From: Frankiaceae bacterium
Lineage (GTDB): Bacteria > Actinomycetota > Actinomycetes > JAFAQI01
Assembly: GCA_019239875.1 (NCBI GenBank)
Contig: JAFAZI010000022.1
Coordinates: forward strand, 1 to 54,651
Length of the DNA stretch: 54,651 nucleotides
Reading direction: 5' to 3'
A program made the translations under genes and the position numbers. A model generated the notes under the pieces. It did not search any database, had not been told where the DNA came from, and worked only from the letters and a program-made list of their open reading frames with translations. Within the stretch, counting starts at the first letter, position 1; every line of letters starts with the position of its first letter. This document shows, in pieces, positions 7,451-16,032 of the stretch.

Positions 7451-8461
7451 ATGACCCGTGCCGCCGTTCTCGGCGCCGGATCCTGGGGCACGGCGTTCGC
7501 CCAGGTGCTCGCCGACGCCGGTACCGACACCATCGTGTGGGCCCGTCGCGAGGAGATGGCGACATCGATCAACGAGGTCCACGAGAACCCTGACTACCTG
7601 CCTCGCATCACGCTGCCGGTCTCCTTGGAGGCGACGCACGACATCGAGAAGGCACTCGCCGGCGCCGACCTCGTCGTGCTCGCCGTTCCCTCCCAGACAT
7701 TGCGAGCCAATCTCGAACCGGTCGTCGACCTACTGCCCCGTGACTCGGTTCTGATCAGCTTGATGAAGGGTGTCGAGCTCGGCACCGACAAGCGGATGAC
7801 AGAGGTCATCCGGGAGGTGGCCGACGTTCCCGAGAGCCGGGTCGTTGCCGTGTCCGGCCCGAACCTTGCCCGCGAGATCGCACTCCGCGAGCCGGCCGCG
7901 GCCGTCGTCGGTTGTACCGACATGGACGTTGCGCGGCGCGTCCAGGTGGCATGCAACGCCGGCTACTTCCGCCCATATCGCAACCACGACGTCATCGGTG
8001 TGGAGTTCGGCGGTGCGGTGAAGAACGTCATCGCACTCGCGGTCGGCATGGCCGCCGGTCTCGGCTTCGGGGACAACGCGCGCGCGTCGATGATCACCCG
8101 CGGGCTCGCGGAGACGTCACGGATCGGGACCGCGCTCGGCGCGGAGCCACTGACGTTCTCCGGCCTTGCCGGTCTCGGCGACCTGGTCGCGACGTGCTCG
8201 TCCCCGCTGTCCCGCAACCGGACCTTCGGCGAGGACCTCGGCCGCGGGCTCACCGTCGAGCAGGTCGTCGCCAAGACGCGGCAGACCGCCGAGGGCGTGA
8301 AGTCGTGCCGATCGATCCTGGACCTCGCCGTGAAGAACAACGTCGCCGCGCCGATCACTGAACACGTCGTGAAAGTGGTTGACGACGGCTGGACCGTCCC
8401 CGACATGATGGCGTCGTTGCTCGCCAGTGACCCGAAGCACGAACTGGACGCCGATGTCTGA
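7451..8461 (+). CDS. gpsA: Glycerol-3-phosphate dehydrogenase [NAD(P)+]
   Basis: GpsA reduces dihydroxyacetone phosphate to sn-glycerol 3-phosphate, the backbone of phospholipids. The 336-residue protein opens with a Rossmann fold, AVLGAGSWGTAFAQ (Gly8, Gly10, Gly13). The catalytic Lys191 lies in GGAVKNVIALAVG, and SGLAGLGDLVATC is the conserved C-terminal signature. The ATG at 7451 gives the standard start. The frame is open 10 codons further upstream inside plsC, without support. The start of the next gene overlaps its last 8 bases. Confidence 0.97.
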   Translation: MTRAAVLGAGSWGTAFAQVLADAGTDTIVWARREEMATSINEVHENPDYLPRITLPVSLEATHDIEKALAGADLVVLAVPSQTLRANLEPVVDLLPRDSVLISLMKGVELGTDKRMTEVIREVADVPESRVVAVSGPNLAREIALREPAAAVVGCTDMDVARRVQVACNAGYFRPYRNHDVIGVEFGGAVKNVIALAVGMAAGLGFGDNARASMITRGLAETSRIGTALGAEPLTFSGLAGLGDLVATCSSPLSRNRTFGEDLGRGLTVEQVVAKTRQTAEGVKSCRSILDLAVKNNVAAPITEHVVKVVDDGWTVPDMMASLLASDPKHELDADV

Positions 8462-9740
8462 GGTCGAACCGCCTGATTCGCTGCCGGCGAATCTTCCGAT
8501 CTTCGACCCCACTATCGCCGCTGACTACGCCGAGAACACGCGCGCTGTCCACTCACCGCGTCCCGACCTGCGCCACGTGCGCGCCCTCGGCCTGCCGACG
8601 TACCGAACCGCAGCCTTCGAGTTCGACCGGACCGAGGACTACGCCAGTGTGCTCGGTGATCGCCAGCCCGGGTACACGTACAGCCGGATCGACAACCCGA
8701 CGGCCGACGCATTCGCCCTCGGTGTCGCGTCGCTGGAGGCACACGGACTCGACCACCCGGTAGCTGCGCAGCCCTTCGCATCCGGGATGGCGGCGATCTC
8801 GACGGTCCTGCTCGCGCTGGCTCGGGCCGGCGCACATGTCGTCGCGCCGAACGCCGTGTACGGCGGCACCTACGGCTTGCTCGTGCATGTCCTCGCGCGG
8901 TTCGGCGTCGAGGCGAGCTTCGTCGACCTCACCGACCTCGACGCGGCTCGGGCTGCGATCCGTGACGACACCGCGGTCGTGTGGGCTGAGACGATCGCCA
9001 ATCCCACGACCGCCGTCACCGACATCGGCGGTCTCGCCGCGATCTGTCACTCCGCTGGTGTTCCGCTCGCCGTCGACAGCACGTTCGCGCCGCCGCCCGT
9101 GTGTCGCCCGTTGCGGTGGGGCGCCGACCTCGTCATGCACTCCGCGACGAAGTACCTCGGCGGGCACTCCGACGTCACGGGTGGTGTCGTCGTCGGTGAC
9201 CCTGCGCTGGTCGCCCGGGTCCGCGCGGCGCGGATCGACCTCGGCGGCAGCCTCGCGCCCGATGAGGCGTTCCTGCTCCACCGCGGGCTCGCCACCTTGC
9301 CGCTGCGGGTCGCTCGCCACTGCACGACGGCGCTGACGGTCGCCGAGGCGCTGGCCGAGCACCCGATGGTCGAGCAGGTCCACCACCCGGGGCTGGCGGA
9401 TCATCCGCAGCACGCGCTGGCGGGCAAGCAGTTCGAAAGCGGCCCGGACGGATCACGGTACGGCGCGATCGTGACGGTCACGCCGCGAGGCGGCCGTGAG
9501 GCCGGGTTCCGGCTCGCCGACGCCCTCGCCGTGGGGATGGTCGCAACCAGTCTCGGCGGGGTGCACACGGTGGTGAGCCACGTGGCCTCGACGACCCATC
9601 GGCAGTTCGACGATGCCGCGCTGCGCGCGGCCGGCATCGCCCCGGGTGCGGTTCGGATCAGCATCGGCCTCGAGGATCCGGACGACCTCGTGGCCGACTT
9701 CACGCGAGCGCTGGATGGTCTGCCGCGCCCGGCCGCATGA
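8454..9740 (+). CDS. Cys/Met metabolism PLP-dependent enzyme (transsulfuration family)
   Basis: This 428-residue protein belongs to the cystathionine gamma-synthase / gamma-lyase / O-acetylhomoserine sulfhydrylase fold (type I aminotransferases). It has YTYSRIDNPTADAF, FASGMAAI for phosphate binding, WAETIANPT around the cofactor Asp, and SATKYLGGHSD, in which Lys233 forms the Schiff base with pyridoxal phosphate. Near the C-terminus, GVHTVVSHVASTTH matches the substrate carboxylate-binding region. The family's reactions cannot be separated by sequence alone. Its N-terminus is about 30 residues longer than usual. It overlaps gpsA by 8 bases and lies upstream of the cell-wall genes. Confidence 0.85.
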   Translation: MSEVEPPDSLPANLPIFDPTIAADYAENTRAVHSPRPDLRHVRALGLPTYRTAAFEFDRTEDYASVLGDRQPGYTYSRIDNPTADAFALGVASLEAHGLDHPVAAQPFASGMAAISTVLLALARAGAHVVAPNAVYGGTYGLLVHVLARFGVEASFVDLTDLDAARAAIRDDTAVVWAETIANPTTAVTDIGGLAAICHSAGVPLAVDSTFAPPPVCRPLRWGADLVMHSATKYLGGHSDVTGGVVVGDPALVARVRAARIDLGGSLAPDEAFLLHRGLATLPLRVARHCTTALTVAEALAEHPMVEQVHHPGLADHPQHALAGKQFESGPDGSRYGAIVTVTPRGGREAGFRLADALAVGMVATSLGGVHTVVSHVASTTHRQFDDAALRAAGIAPGAVRISIGLEDPDDLVADFTRALDGLPRPAA

Positions 9741-9765
9741 ACCAGGGTTCTGCCACACCAGGCAC

Positions 9766-9771
9766 TAGAAT
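9766..9771 (+). promoter_or_regulatory. -10 box for a leaderless NlpC/P60 mRNA
   Basis: TAGAAT lies 7 bases before a GTG at 9779, so transcription would begin at or next to the start codon. No Shine-Dalgarno sequence precedes this GTG. A clear -35 element is not visible. This position supports choosing 9779 as the start. Confidence 0.5.
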
Positions 9772-9778
9772 CACATCC

Positions 9779-11002
9779 GTGTCACGAGCCCGGCGCGTGA
9801 AGTCGGGGATGCTCATCGGCGTCCTGGTAGCCGCTGGCGGCCTGGCGCCCACAGCGGCGCTCGGGGCGGGCGGCGGGCACCAGCACGGCCCAAGTGCGGC
9901 CCAGCTTGCCGAGAGCAAGCGACTCGTCGCCGAACGGCAGCATCAAGTCCGGTCCGTGTCTCACCGGATCGGAGTCGCACAGCAGCGTCTCAAGCAGCTC
10001 AACGTCACCGCCGAGGTGGCCTTCGAGGCCTATGACGCCGCCCGAGTGAAGCTCCGCGCGGCGAAGCACGCCGTACACACCGCACACATCGTGCTGTCTG
10101 CGGCGAACCACGAGGTCGACAAGGGCGAGGCCCGCACCGCACGCTTCGTGAAGGCGCAGTACGAGGGCGGCGGGTTCACGACGCTCACCGCCTTCCTGGA
10201 GCCAGGTGGGCCCGGTCGGCTGTTCTCGCGGATGGGAGCGATCGAGGCGATCTCCCGTTCCGAACACACCACCATCGAGCGGTTGCAAGCCGCACGCATC
10301 TACCAGGGCGTCGTCAGCAAGCGCGCCGAGGCGGTGCAGGCGAAGGCCTCGACCGCGTCCCGCGCCGCAACGAAGGCCAAGTCGATTGCCGTGGCGGCCG
10401 TCGACGCACAGCAGAACGTCCTGACCAAGCTGCACCAGCAACAGGCCCACCTCCAGACGCTGCTCGCCGGTGCGAAATCCACCGCGAGCCGACTGGCGCG
10501 CGAACACCTGGCCGCACTTGCCCGGGCCCGCCGACGTGCGGCGAGACAGACCACCACTACGACGTCGACCAGTCCGGCACCCAGCCCCTACTCCGGGTCG
10601 TCCGGCAGCACGGCTGGAACCGTGTCGGCGGCGACCGCTGCGTCGGCACTGCAGTCCGCCGAGTCCCAGATCGGCAAGCCCTACCAATGGGGCGCGGCCG
10701 GACCCAACAGCTACGACTGCTCCGGCCTCGTGATGTGGGCCTACGCCCAAGCGGGCGTGCACCTCGACCACTGGACCGGAAGCCAGTGGAACGAGGGAGC
10801 CCACGTCAGCCGATCGCAGCTGCGCCCCGGCGACCTGGTCTTCTTCGCCTACAACGTCGGTGACCCCTCAACGATCCATCATGTGGGCATGTATGTCGGC
10901 AACGGGCAGATGGTCGACGCCCCGTACACCGGGGTCAACGTGCGCTATGACGGCGCGTTCCGCTCCGATTACATCGGCGCGGTTCGTCCCTACCAGCGGT
11001 GA
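9779..11002 (+). CDS. Secreted NlpC/P60 peptidoglycan endopeptidase with coiled-coil N-terminus
   Basis: This 407-residue protein is of the RipA/CwlO type, cutting between D-Glu and diaminopimelate in the wall stem peptide. A signal peptide is clear: basic SRARRVK, then a hydrophobic stretch [10 protein letters not shown], then ALGA. Residues about 40-260 form long heptad-rich coiled coils ([20 protein letters not shown] and later helices). A Thr/Ser/Pro linker follows. The catalytic domain (about 290-407) has Cys314 in [11 protein letters not shown] and His368 in HHVGMYVG. The start at GTG 9779 fits a leaderless promoter; an ATG at 9737 overlapping the upstream stop would add 14 residues before the signal peptide. 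ddl overlaps its end, both serving the wall. Confidence 0.93.
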   Translation: MSRARRVKSGMLIGVLVAAGGLAPTAALGAGGGHQHGPSAAQLAESKRLVAERQHQVRSVSHRIGVAQQRLKQLNVTAEVAFEAYDAARVKLRAAKHAVHTAHIVLSAANHEVDKGEARTARFVKAQYEGGGFTTLTAFLEPGGPGRLFSRMGAIEAISRSEHTTIERLQAARIYQGVVSKRAEAVQAKASTASRAATKAKSIAVAAVDAQQNVLTKLHQQQAHLQTLLAGAKSTASRLAREHLAALARARRRAARQTTTTTSTSPAPSPYSGSSGSTAGTVSAATAASALQSAESQIGKPYQWGAAGPNSYDCSGLVMWAYAQAGVHLDHWTGSQWNEGAHVSRSQLRPGDLVFFAYNVGDPSTIHHVGMYVGNGQMVDAPYTGVNVRYDGAFRSDYIGAVRPYQR

Positions 11003-12054
11003 CCGCGCGCCTCCGAGTCGCCGTGATCTTCGGCGGCCGCAGCAGCGAGCACGCCGTGTCATGCGTGACTGCAGGGAGCGTCCTGGCGGCGCTCGACCCC
11101 GCCCGGTACGACGTCACCCCGATCGGCATCACCCTCGAGGGACGGTGGGTCCGTGGCGACCGGGCCGCGCTCGCGATGAAGGGGCGTGAGCTGCCACAGG
11201 TGGCCGCCACCGGGGAGTCGCTCGCCCTGCCGGGTGACCCGACGGCGTTGCCCGCCGAGCTCGCCGACGTCGACGTCGTGTTCCCCTTGTTGCACGGTCC
11301 ATACGGGGAGGACGGAACGGTCCAAGGGCTGCTCGAGCTGGCGGGAGTCCCGTACGTCGGGTCGGGCGTGTTCGCGTCGGCGGCCGCGATGGACAAGCAT
11401 CAGATGAAGCGCTTGCTGCACGAAGCCGGTCTCGGTGTTCCGGCATATGTGGTCGCACGCGCCGGCCGGCCGATCCCGGCGGAGGTCCGTGATCTCGGGC
11501 TGCCCGCGTTCGTCAAACCGGCTCGGGGTGGATCGAGCATCGGGATCTCGAAGGTGACCGACTGGGTCGGACTCGAGGACGCGCTCGCCGAGGCGCACCA
11601 GCACGATCCGAAGGCGCTCGTCGAGGCCGCGATCGCCGGCCGTGAGATCGAGTGCGGGGTGCTCGCCGGTCGCGGTGACGGGCCGCCGGAGGCGTCACAG
11701 CCGGCGGAGATCCGGATCGCGCCGGGCGTGGCGTTCTATGACTTCGAGGCCAAGTACATGCCGGACAGCGGCACTCGGTTCGACATTCCCCCGGATCTGC
11801 CCGGGGCCGTCATCGCCGACGTGCAGGCGACGGCAATCGAGGCATTCGAGGCGCTGGAATGCGAGGGCCTGGCTCGCGTTGACTTCTTCCTCGCCGACGA
11901 CGGGCAGCTGCTGGTCAACGAGGTGAACACCATGCCGGGGTTCACGCCAGCGTCGATGTTCCCTCAGATGTGGGCGGCGAGCGGCGTCGACTACCCGACC
12001 CTGGTCGCCCGCCTTCTGGATGACGCGGTGCGCCGCGGCACCGGCCTCAGGTGA
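10999..12054 (+). CDS. ddl: D-alanine--D-alanine ligase
   Basis: Ddl joins two D-alanines for the peptidoglycan stem peptide, with ATP. The 351-residue ATP-grasp protein has [20 protein letters not shown] at the N-terminus (Glu and Ser for the first D-Ala), [30 protein letters not shown] (the ATP-binding loop) and [16 protein letters not shown], which binds Mg2+ and the second substrate. These are the B-type Ddl signatures. It begins with a GTG overlapping the stop of the NlpC/P60 gene (GTGA). Its last 8 bases overlap a convergent lipoprotein gene. Confidence 0.97.
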   Translation: MTARLRVAVIFGGRSSEHAVSCVTAGSVLAALDPARYDVTPIGITLEGRWVRGDRAALAMKGRELPQVAATGESLALPGDPTALPAELADVDVVFPLLHGPYGEDGTVQGLLELAGVPYVGSGVFASAAAMDKHQMKRLLHEAGLGVPAYVVARAGRPIPAEVRDLGLPAFVKPARGGSSIGISKVTDWVGLEDALAEAHQHDPKALVEAAIAGREIECGVLAGRGDGPPEASQPAEIRIAPGVAFYDFEAKYMPDSGTRFDIPPDLPGAVIADVQATAIEAFEALECEGLARVDFFLADDGQLLVNEVNTMPGFTPASMFPQMWAASGVDYPTLVARLLDDAVRRGTGLR

Positions 12055-12748
12055 TCGCGAGAGTCTCCTCGATCGCTGTTCGAGCCGCTGCGTCGCCGGT
12101 GAAGGTCAGGTCGTAGATCTCGCCGTCGCCGCCGACGATGTCGAGCACCTCGTGGACCGTGATGCCCTTCTTCTTGTAGTCAGCGTTGATCTGGAAGTCG
12201 TCGTGCCCGCCGAGCGTCGTCAAGTGCGTGCTCAGGACTGAGATGTTGTTGCTTTCGAGGCTGCTCTTGATCGCCGACTTGTACAACGACCGCAGGCCGG
12301 GCCCGTCCGTGGGCACCCCGGGGGTCTGGAAGATGAGCGCCAGGACCTGGTTCGTCTTGCTCTTCGGGTCGACCGCGAACATCTTCGTACCCGGTGCCGT
12401 CGTGCTCTGGTCGCTCGTGAGGCGGCTCGCCGCCGCCGGATACTTCTTGACCAGCCGCTTCACGTCAGCGGCGGTAGCACCGACAGGGACGCGCACCCAG
12501 GACATCGGAACGCCGATGCGAAGGTGGCCTGCGGTCATCGCGACGTAGCCGGCAGGAAGCGGTGCCGCGGCTGGCGGCGTCGACGCGGATGCGATCGGCG
12601 ATGTCGGTGTCGACACCGGAGTCGGGCTGTCGGTGATGCTGATGGACGGTGTCGGTACGGCGCCCCCGCTGCCTGAAGAGCTGCTCGAACACCCCGCAAT
12701 CGCGCCGAGGCAGGTAACACCGATCGCCATCGCGACAGCTCGCGTCAT
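12047..12748 (-). CDS. Putative lipoprotein of unknown function
   Basis: This is a 233-residue lipoprotein. The signal sequence [20 protein letters not shown] ends in a lipobox (LGAIAGC), so Cys20 should be lipidated and the protein tethered outside the membrane. A Ser/Thr/Pro linker (about 21-68) follows, then a compact domain of about 160 residues rich in V/L/I with [14 protein letters not shown] near its start. The layout resembles LpqN-type actinobacterial lipoproteins, but I do not recognise the family with confidence. AGGGGA precedes the ATG. It overlaps ddl by 8 bases tail to tail and follows DUF3515 on the same strand. Confidence 0.75.
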   Translation of the reverse strand: MTRAVAMAIGVTCLGAIAGCSSSSSGSGGAVPTPSISITDSPTPVSTPTSPIASASTPPAAAPLPAGYVAMTAGHLRIGVPMSWVRVPVGATAADVKRLVKKYPAAASRLTSDQSTTAPGTKMFAVDPKSKTNQVLALIFQTPGVPTDGPGLRSLYKSAIKSSLESNNISVLSTHLTTLGGHDDFQINADYKKKGITVHEVLDIVGGDGEIYDLTFTGDAAARTAIEETLAIT

Positions 12749-12778
12749 GTCATTCCCCTGTCAAATGGTGCGGCAACT

Positions 12779-13246
12779 CTAGGAGAGAGTGGTCCTGAGC
12801 GCCGGGGCGAGGTCGACGAGGAAGGCTCCCTGACCGTCGTACGACGTCGGGATCTGCACGCGAACGTTCACCGACTGGCCCTTCGCGAGCGGATGCCGAC
12901 TGATCGCCGTCCAGGTGACGACATCCGATCCCGTTTCCTCGAACCACTGCACGCCGTTGACCGCGGTGGTCGCCGAGGACTTCGCCGAGAAGGTGCTCGG
13001 GACGGGCACACCACACGTCAGAACGACGGCGGGGTCCCCCCAGGCATGGACGAACTGGCTCGTCGGGTGGATCACCCGCGGGGTCAGCGACTCCAGTCGT
13101 TGGGGGAGCAGGATGTTGAGGTGCACGCAACGCTCAGCGGCGAGGGGGCTCGGGCTCGGCAGCGACACCGCAACCGTGTGGCTGCGGCACGCTGCGAGGA
13201 CGCCGAGCAGCGCTGCGAGGGCCGCGACGCGAGCGGCTGACCTCAG
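12779..13246 (-). CDS. DUF3515 family lipoprotein, CTG start
   Basis: The encoded protein of about 155 residues matches the actinobacterial DUF3515 family: a short lipoprotein signal (VAALAALLGVLAAC), then CVHLNILLPQRLESL, WGDPAVVLTCGVP and VNGVQWFEE. Conserved Cys residues in this family are likely disulfide-bonded outside the cell. No ATG, GTG or TTG exists in this frame between the signal peptide and the middle of the upstream gene. A CTG at 13246 overlaps the upstream TGA stop (CTGA), like the ATGA junctions seen elsewhere, and another CTG lies 6 codons earlier. The start is therefore CTG, or a base error hides one. The gene follows the RAM-domain gene directly, as in other actinobacteria. 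Function is unknown. Confidence 0.75.
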   Translation of the reverse strand: MRSAARVAALAALLGVLAACRSHTVAVSLPSPSPLAAERCVHLNILLPQRLESLTPRVIHPTSQFVHAWGDPAVVLTCGVPVPSTFSAKSSATTAVNGVQWFEETGSDVVTWTAISRHPLAKGQSVNVRVQIPTSYDGQGAFLVDLAPALRTTLS

Positions 13247-13479
13247 AGGTGGACGACCGGGCAGGTCAAGGTGCGCGTTATGCCGGGCACGCTCTGGACC
13301 TTCGCGACGACAAGCTTGCCGAGCTCGTCGACACTGCGCGCCTCGCTGCGCACGATCACGTCGTACGGGCCGGTCACGTCTTCGGCCATCGTGACACCCT
13401 TGATCGTCGCGATCTCCGCGGCGACCGACGCGGCCTTGCCTACTTCGGTCTGGATCAAGATGTAAGCCTGGACTGTCAT
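13243..13479 (-). CDS. Stand-alone Lrp/AsnC ligand-binding (RAM) domain protein
   Basis: This 78-residue protein consists only of the effector-binding domain of Lrp/AsnC regulators: MTVQAYILIQTEVGKAASVA, VAAEIATIKGV, GPYDVIVRSEA and the C-terminal VVHL. The family sequence GPYDVI(V/A) is clear. No helix-turn-helix is present, so it cannot bind DNA by itself. Such proteins form ring-shaped oligomers that bind amino acids and may act with full-length Lrp proteins. GGGAG precedes the ATG at 13479; a start ten codons earlier is possible but less fitting. It is divergent from thiL and overlaps the next gene (DUF3515). Confidence 0.88.
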   Translation of the reverse strand: MTVQAYILIQTEVGKAASVAAEIATIKGVTMAEDVTGPYDVIVRSEARSVDELGKLVVAKVQSVPGITRTLTCPVVHL

Positions 13480-13544
13480 GGGCACTCCCAACCGAGTGAG
13501 CAATGGCATGTCGCTGGGAGCAGAACGGTATCCGACCGGAGGGG

Positions 13545-14486
13545 GTGCTCGTCATCTCGGTTTCCGATGAGGGCGAGTTCGGCCTGATCCGGCGGCTCGC
13601 GAGCCGCTTCCCGACGACCCCGGACGTGGTGTTGGGAAGCGGCGACGACGGGGCGGTGATCAGCGCGCCGGACGGGCGCGTTGTCATCACGACGGATCTC
13701 ATGGTCGAAGGCACGCACTTCCGGCGTGAGTGGTCCGCTGGCTACGACGTGGGCCGCAAAGCCGCCGCAGCGAATCTCGCTGATGTCGTCGCGATGGGCG
13801 CCCGGCCGACCGCGCTCGTGGTCGGTTTCGCCGTCCCTCCGCACCTGCCGACGGCGTGGGCTGAAGCGCTCGCTGACGGGCTCCGCGACGAGTGCGGCAG
13901 GGTGAACGCCACCGTAGTCGGCGGTGACGTCGTGGCGAGTGACGCGATCATGGTTGCGGTATCGGCACTCGGCGATCTCGAAGGCCGGCCGCCGCTCACC
14001 CGATCTGGCGCGCGTCCCGGCGACGTGGTCGCGTTGATCGGGACACCGGGTCGCGCTGCCGCCGGCCTCGCCCACCTCATGGCCGGTGAGCAGACACACC
14101 CTCTGGTGGCGGCGCACCGCCGCCCGGAACCCGACTACGACGCTGCGCTCGCCGTAGCGCGGGCGGGCATGGCGACCGCCATGATCGACGTCTCGGACGG
14201 CCTGCTAGCGGACGCCGGCCATGTCGCGGCCGCGTCGGGTGTCGACATCGAGATCGATCCTGAGCGGGTCCCGGTCGCTGCCGACCTCGCCGCCGAACCC
14301 GATGCGGGTGACCACGTGCTCACGGGCGGCGACGATCATTGCTTTTTCGTGACGCTGCGGTCGGCCGACCCTCGGCTCGCCGTGATCGGACAGGTGACCG
14401 CGACCCGAGTCGGGGGCGGATCGGTCCGCCTCATCGGTGGCGACCGCCACGACCTACGGGGCGGGCACGAGCATTTCCGTTCGTAG
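13545..14486 (+). CDS. thiL: Thiamine-monophosphate kinase
   Basis: ThiL phosphorylates thiamine monophosphate to the active cofactor thiamine diphosphate. The protein of about 313 residues has GEFGLIRRL at the start, GSGDDGAVI and [16 protein letters not shown] (Mg2+/ATP-binding Asp residues), [22 protein letters not shown], and [11 protein letters not shown], all ThiL signatures. The start is uncertain. GTG at 13545 is only 2 bases after GGAGG; ATG at 13503 would add 14 residues and would begin 24 bases from the divergent RAM gene. No TPP riboswitch is seen upstream. thiD follows 9 bases after the stop. Confidence 0.93.
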   Translation: MLVISVSDEGEFGLIRRLASRFPTTPDVVLGSGDDGAVISAPDGRVVITTDLMVEGTHFRREWSAGYDVGRKAAAANLADVVAMGARPTALVVGFAVPPHLPTAWAEALADGLRDECGRVNATVVGGDVVASDAIMVAVSALGDLEGRPPLTRSGARPGDVVALIGTPGRAAAGLAHLMAGEQTHPLVAAHRRPEPDYDAALAVARAGMATAMIDVSDGLLADAGHVAAASGVDIEIDPERVPVAADLAAEPDAGDHVLTGGDDHCFFVTLRSADPRLAVIGQVTATRVGGGSVRLIGGDRHDLRGGHEHFRS

Positions 14487-14489
14487 GCT
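14484..14489 (+). promoter_or_regulatory. -10 box TAGGCT formed by the thiL stop codon, for leaderless thiD
   Basis: TAGGCT begins with the thiL TAG stop. It lies 6 bases before the thiD ATG, the spacing expected if the mRNA starts at the A of ATG. The thiD start has no Shine-Dalgarno sequence, consistent with a leaderless transcript. The -35 region is not recognisable. Confidence 0.5.
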
Positions 14490-14495
14490 GATGTC

Positions 14496-15287
14496 ATGAC
14501 CATCGCCCCGCCTCGCGTCCTCACGGTTGCCGGCTCGGATTCGGGGGGCGGCGCCGGCATCCAGGCGGATCTGAAGACGATGCACGCGTTCGGAGTGCAC
14601 GGCATGAGCGTCGTCACCGCGGTGACCGCGCAGGACTCCACCGGCGTCCACGGCTACTGGGAGCTCGATCCGGAAGCGGTCGACGCGCAGCTCGCCGCCG
14701 TGCTGAGCGACATCGGCGTGGACGCGGTGAAGACCGGCATGCTCGCCTCGCCCGCCCTGGTCGGCGTGACGGTCAAGCGGTTGGCCGACCTCTCGGCACC
14801 GATCGTCGTAGATCCCGTCTGCGTCTCCAAGCATGGCGACCCGCTGCTGGTGCCCGAGGCGATCGAGGCGATCCGCACCGAGTTGATCCCGCTCGCATCG
14901 GTGGTCACGCCGAACCTGCCCGAGGTGGCGGAACTGACCGGTCACGCGGTCGACGACACCGCCGGACAGCGCCGCGCGGCTGAGGCTCTGCTCGCGATGG
15001 GAGCCCGCTGGGCGCTCGTGAAGGGCGGTCATCTCAACGGTGACGCCATCGACCTGCTGACCGACGGCGACACCGTGATGGAGTTCGCCGCGTCGCGCCT
15101 GGACAACCGGCACACCCATGGCACGGGCTGCACGTTGGCGTCGGCGATCGCGGCCGGGCTCGCCCTCGGTCACACGGTGCCGGAAGCCGTCGGCGCCGCG
15201 AAGGAGTACGTGACGGGTGCGATCGCCGCCGGGTATCCGCTGGGTGCCGGCATCGGCCCGGTCGACCACGCTTGGCGCCAGCGGTGA
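14496..15287 (+). CDS. thiD: Hydroxymethylpyrimidine / phosphomethylpyrimidine kinase
   Basis: ThiD makes hydroxymethylpyrimidine diphosphate for thiamine synthesis. This 263-residue ribokinase-fold protein carries [20 protein letters not shown] (residues about 9-28), [40 protein letters not shown] and the anion-hole motif [15 protein letters not shown]. This is a single-domain ThiD without a fused ThiE or TenA. It follows thiL by 9 bases with its own likely -10, and its stop overlaps the start of a GNAT gene (GTGA). Confidence 0.96.
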   Translation: MTIAPPRVLTVAGSDSGGGAGIQADLKTMHAFGVHGMSVVTAVTAQDSTGVHGYWELDPEAVDAQLAAVLSDIGVDAVKTGMLASPALVGVTVKRLADLSAPIVVDPVCVSKHGDPLLVPEAIEAIRTELIPLASVVTPNLPEVAELTGHAVDDTAGQRRAAEALLAMGARWALVKGGHLNGDAIDLLTDGDTVMEFAASRLDNRHTHGTGCTLASAIAAGLALGHTVPEAVGAAKEYVTGAIAAGYPLGAGIGPVDHAWRQR

Positions 15288-15772
15288 GCCTCGAGTTCCG
15301 TGACGAGGCCTACGACGGGCCGAGCGCGCAGCAGCTGATCGACGCCCTGCAGGCGGAGTACGTCGTCCGCTACGGCGGCCCTGACGAGACACCGGTCGAC
15401 CCGGCCGAGTTCGCCCCACCCGACGGTCGGTTCGTGATCGGCTATCTCGACGGCGTGCCGGTGGCGACCGGCGGGCTGCGACGCCGATCAGCCCGCGACG
15501 TCGAGATCAAGCGGATGTACGTCGTACCGGAATCTCGTGGCCGCGGGCTGTCGCGCGAGATGCTCGCTGCGCTGGAGGCCCGAGCGTGCGACATGGGTGC
15601 CGAGCGCGTGGTGCTCGAGACGGGGGAGCGGCAGCCGGAGGCGATCCGGCTCTACGAGACCTCCGGCTACGAACCGACCGAACGGTTCGGCTACTACGCC
15701 GACGCGCCGATGTCGCGCTACTACGCGAAGGACCTGGGTGTGGTCGAGGAACTGCGGCGGTTCAGCGGGTGA
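15284..15772 (+). CDS. GNAT family N-acetyltransferase
   Basis: This 162-residue acetyltransferase contains the acetyl-CoA-binding segment [20 protein letters not shown] (R/Q-G-x-G-x-(S/A)) around residues 75-95, and [16 protein letters not shown], the family's C-terminal motif B. EIKRMYV is the typical beta4 strand. The substrate cannot be told. The GTG overlaps the stop of thiD, so the genes are coupled. Its last 11 bases overlap the convergent rpmB. No clear functional link to thiamine is visible. Confidence 0.88.
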   Translation: MSLEFRDEAYDGPSAQQLIDALQAEYVVRYGGPDETPVDPAEFAPPDGRFVIGYLDGVPVATGGLRRRSARDVEIKRMYVVPESRGRGLSREMLAALEARACDMGAERVVLETGERQPEAIRLYETSGYEPTERFGYYADAPMSRYYAKDLGVVEELRRFSG

Positions 15773-15950
15773 CTTTGCCGGCCTTCAGGCACGACGTGCA
15801 CACGTTCAGCTTCTTGTGCGTGCCGCCACCGGCCGCCGCGCGAACGGACTGGATGTTCGGGTTGAATCGACGGCGCGTGCGGCGGTGCGAGTGCGACACG
15901 TTCATGCCGAACCCGGGACCCTTGCCACACACGTCACACACGGAAGCCAC
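15762..15950 (-). CDS. rpmB: 50S ribosomal protein L28, zinc-binding form
   Basis: This 62-residue L28 protein of the large subunit contains two Cys pairs, CDVCG near the N-terminus and CTSCL near the C-terminus, which form a zinc site (C+ type). [15 protein letters not shown] is the conserved rRNA-binding middle. Many actinobacteria have a second, zinc-free copy elsewhere, switched on under zinc limitation. The GTG at 15950 gives the normal length; the frame extends upstream without support. TACCCT lies 6 bases before the GTG, suggesting a leaderless mRNA. It is divergent from recG and overlaps the GNAT gene tail to tail by 11 bases. Confidence 0.95.
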   Translation of the reverse strand: MASVCDVCGKGPGFGMNVSHSHRRTRRRFNPNIQSVRAAAGGGTHKKLNVCTSCLKAGKVTR

Positions 15951-15956
15951 GGCGAC

Positions 15957-15962
15957 AGGGTA
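15957..15962 (-). promoter_or_regulatory. -10 box for leaderless rpmB
   Basis: On the minus strand TACCCT is followed by 6 bases (GTCGCC) and then the rpmB GTG. The spacing fits transcription starting at the start codon. No ribosome site precedes this GTG. Confidence 0.45.
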
Positions 15963-16032
15963 GCCCGACCTCGCGGCATCCCTCAAAACGTCGCTCGACC
16001 GTCCTACCCTCCCGCGGGGAGGTGCTGCTGAA

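Noticed and set aside
13480-13545. TPP riboswitch before thiL/thiD
   Set aside because: The gap is too short and lacks the conserved CTGAGA and ACCTGA elements.
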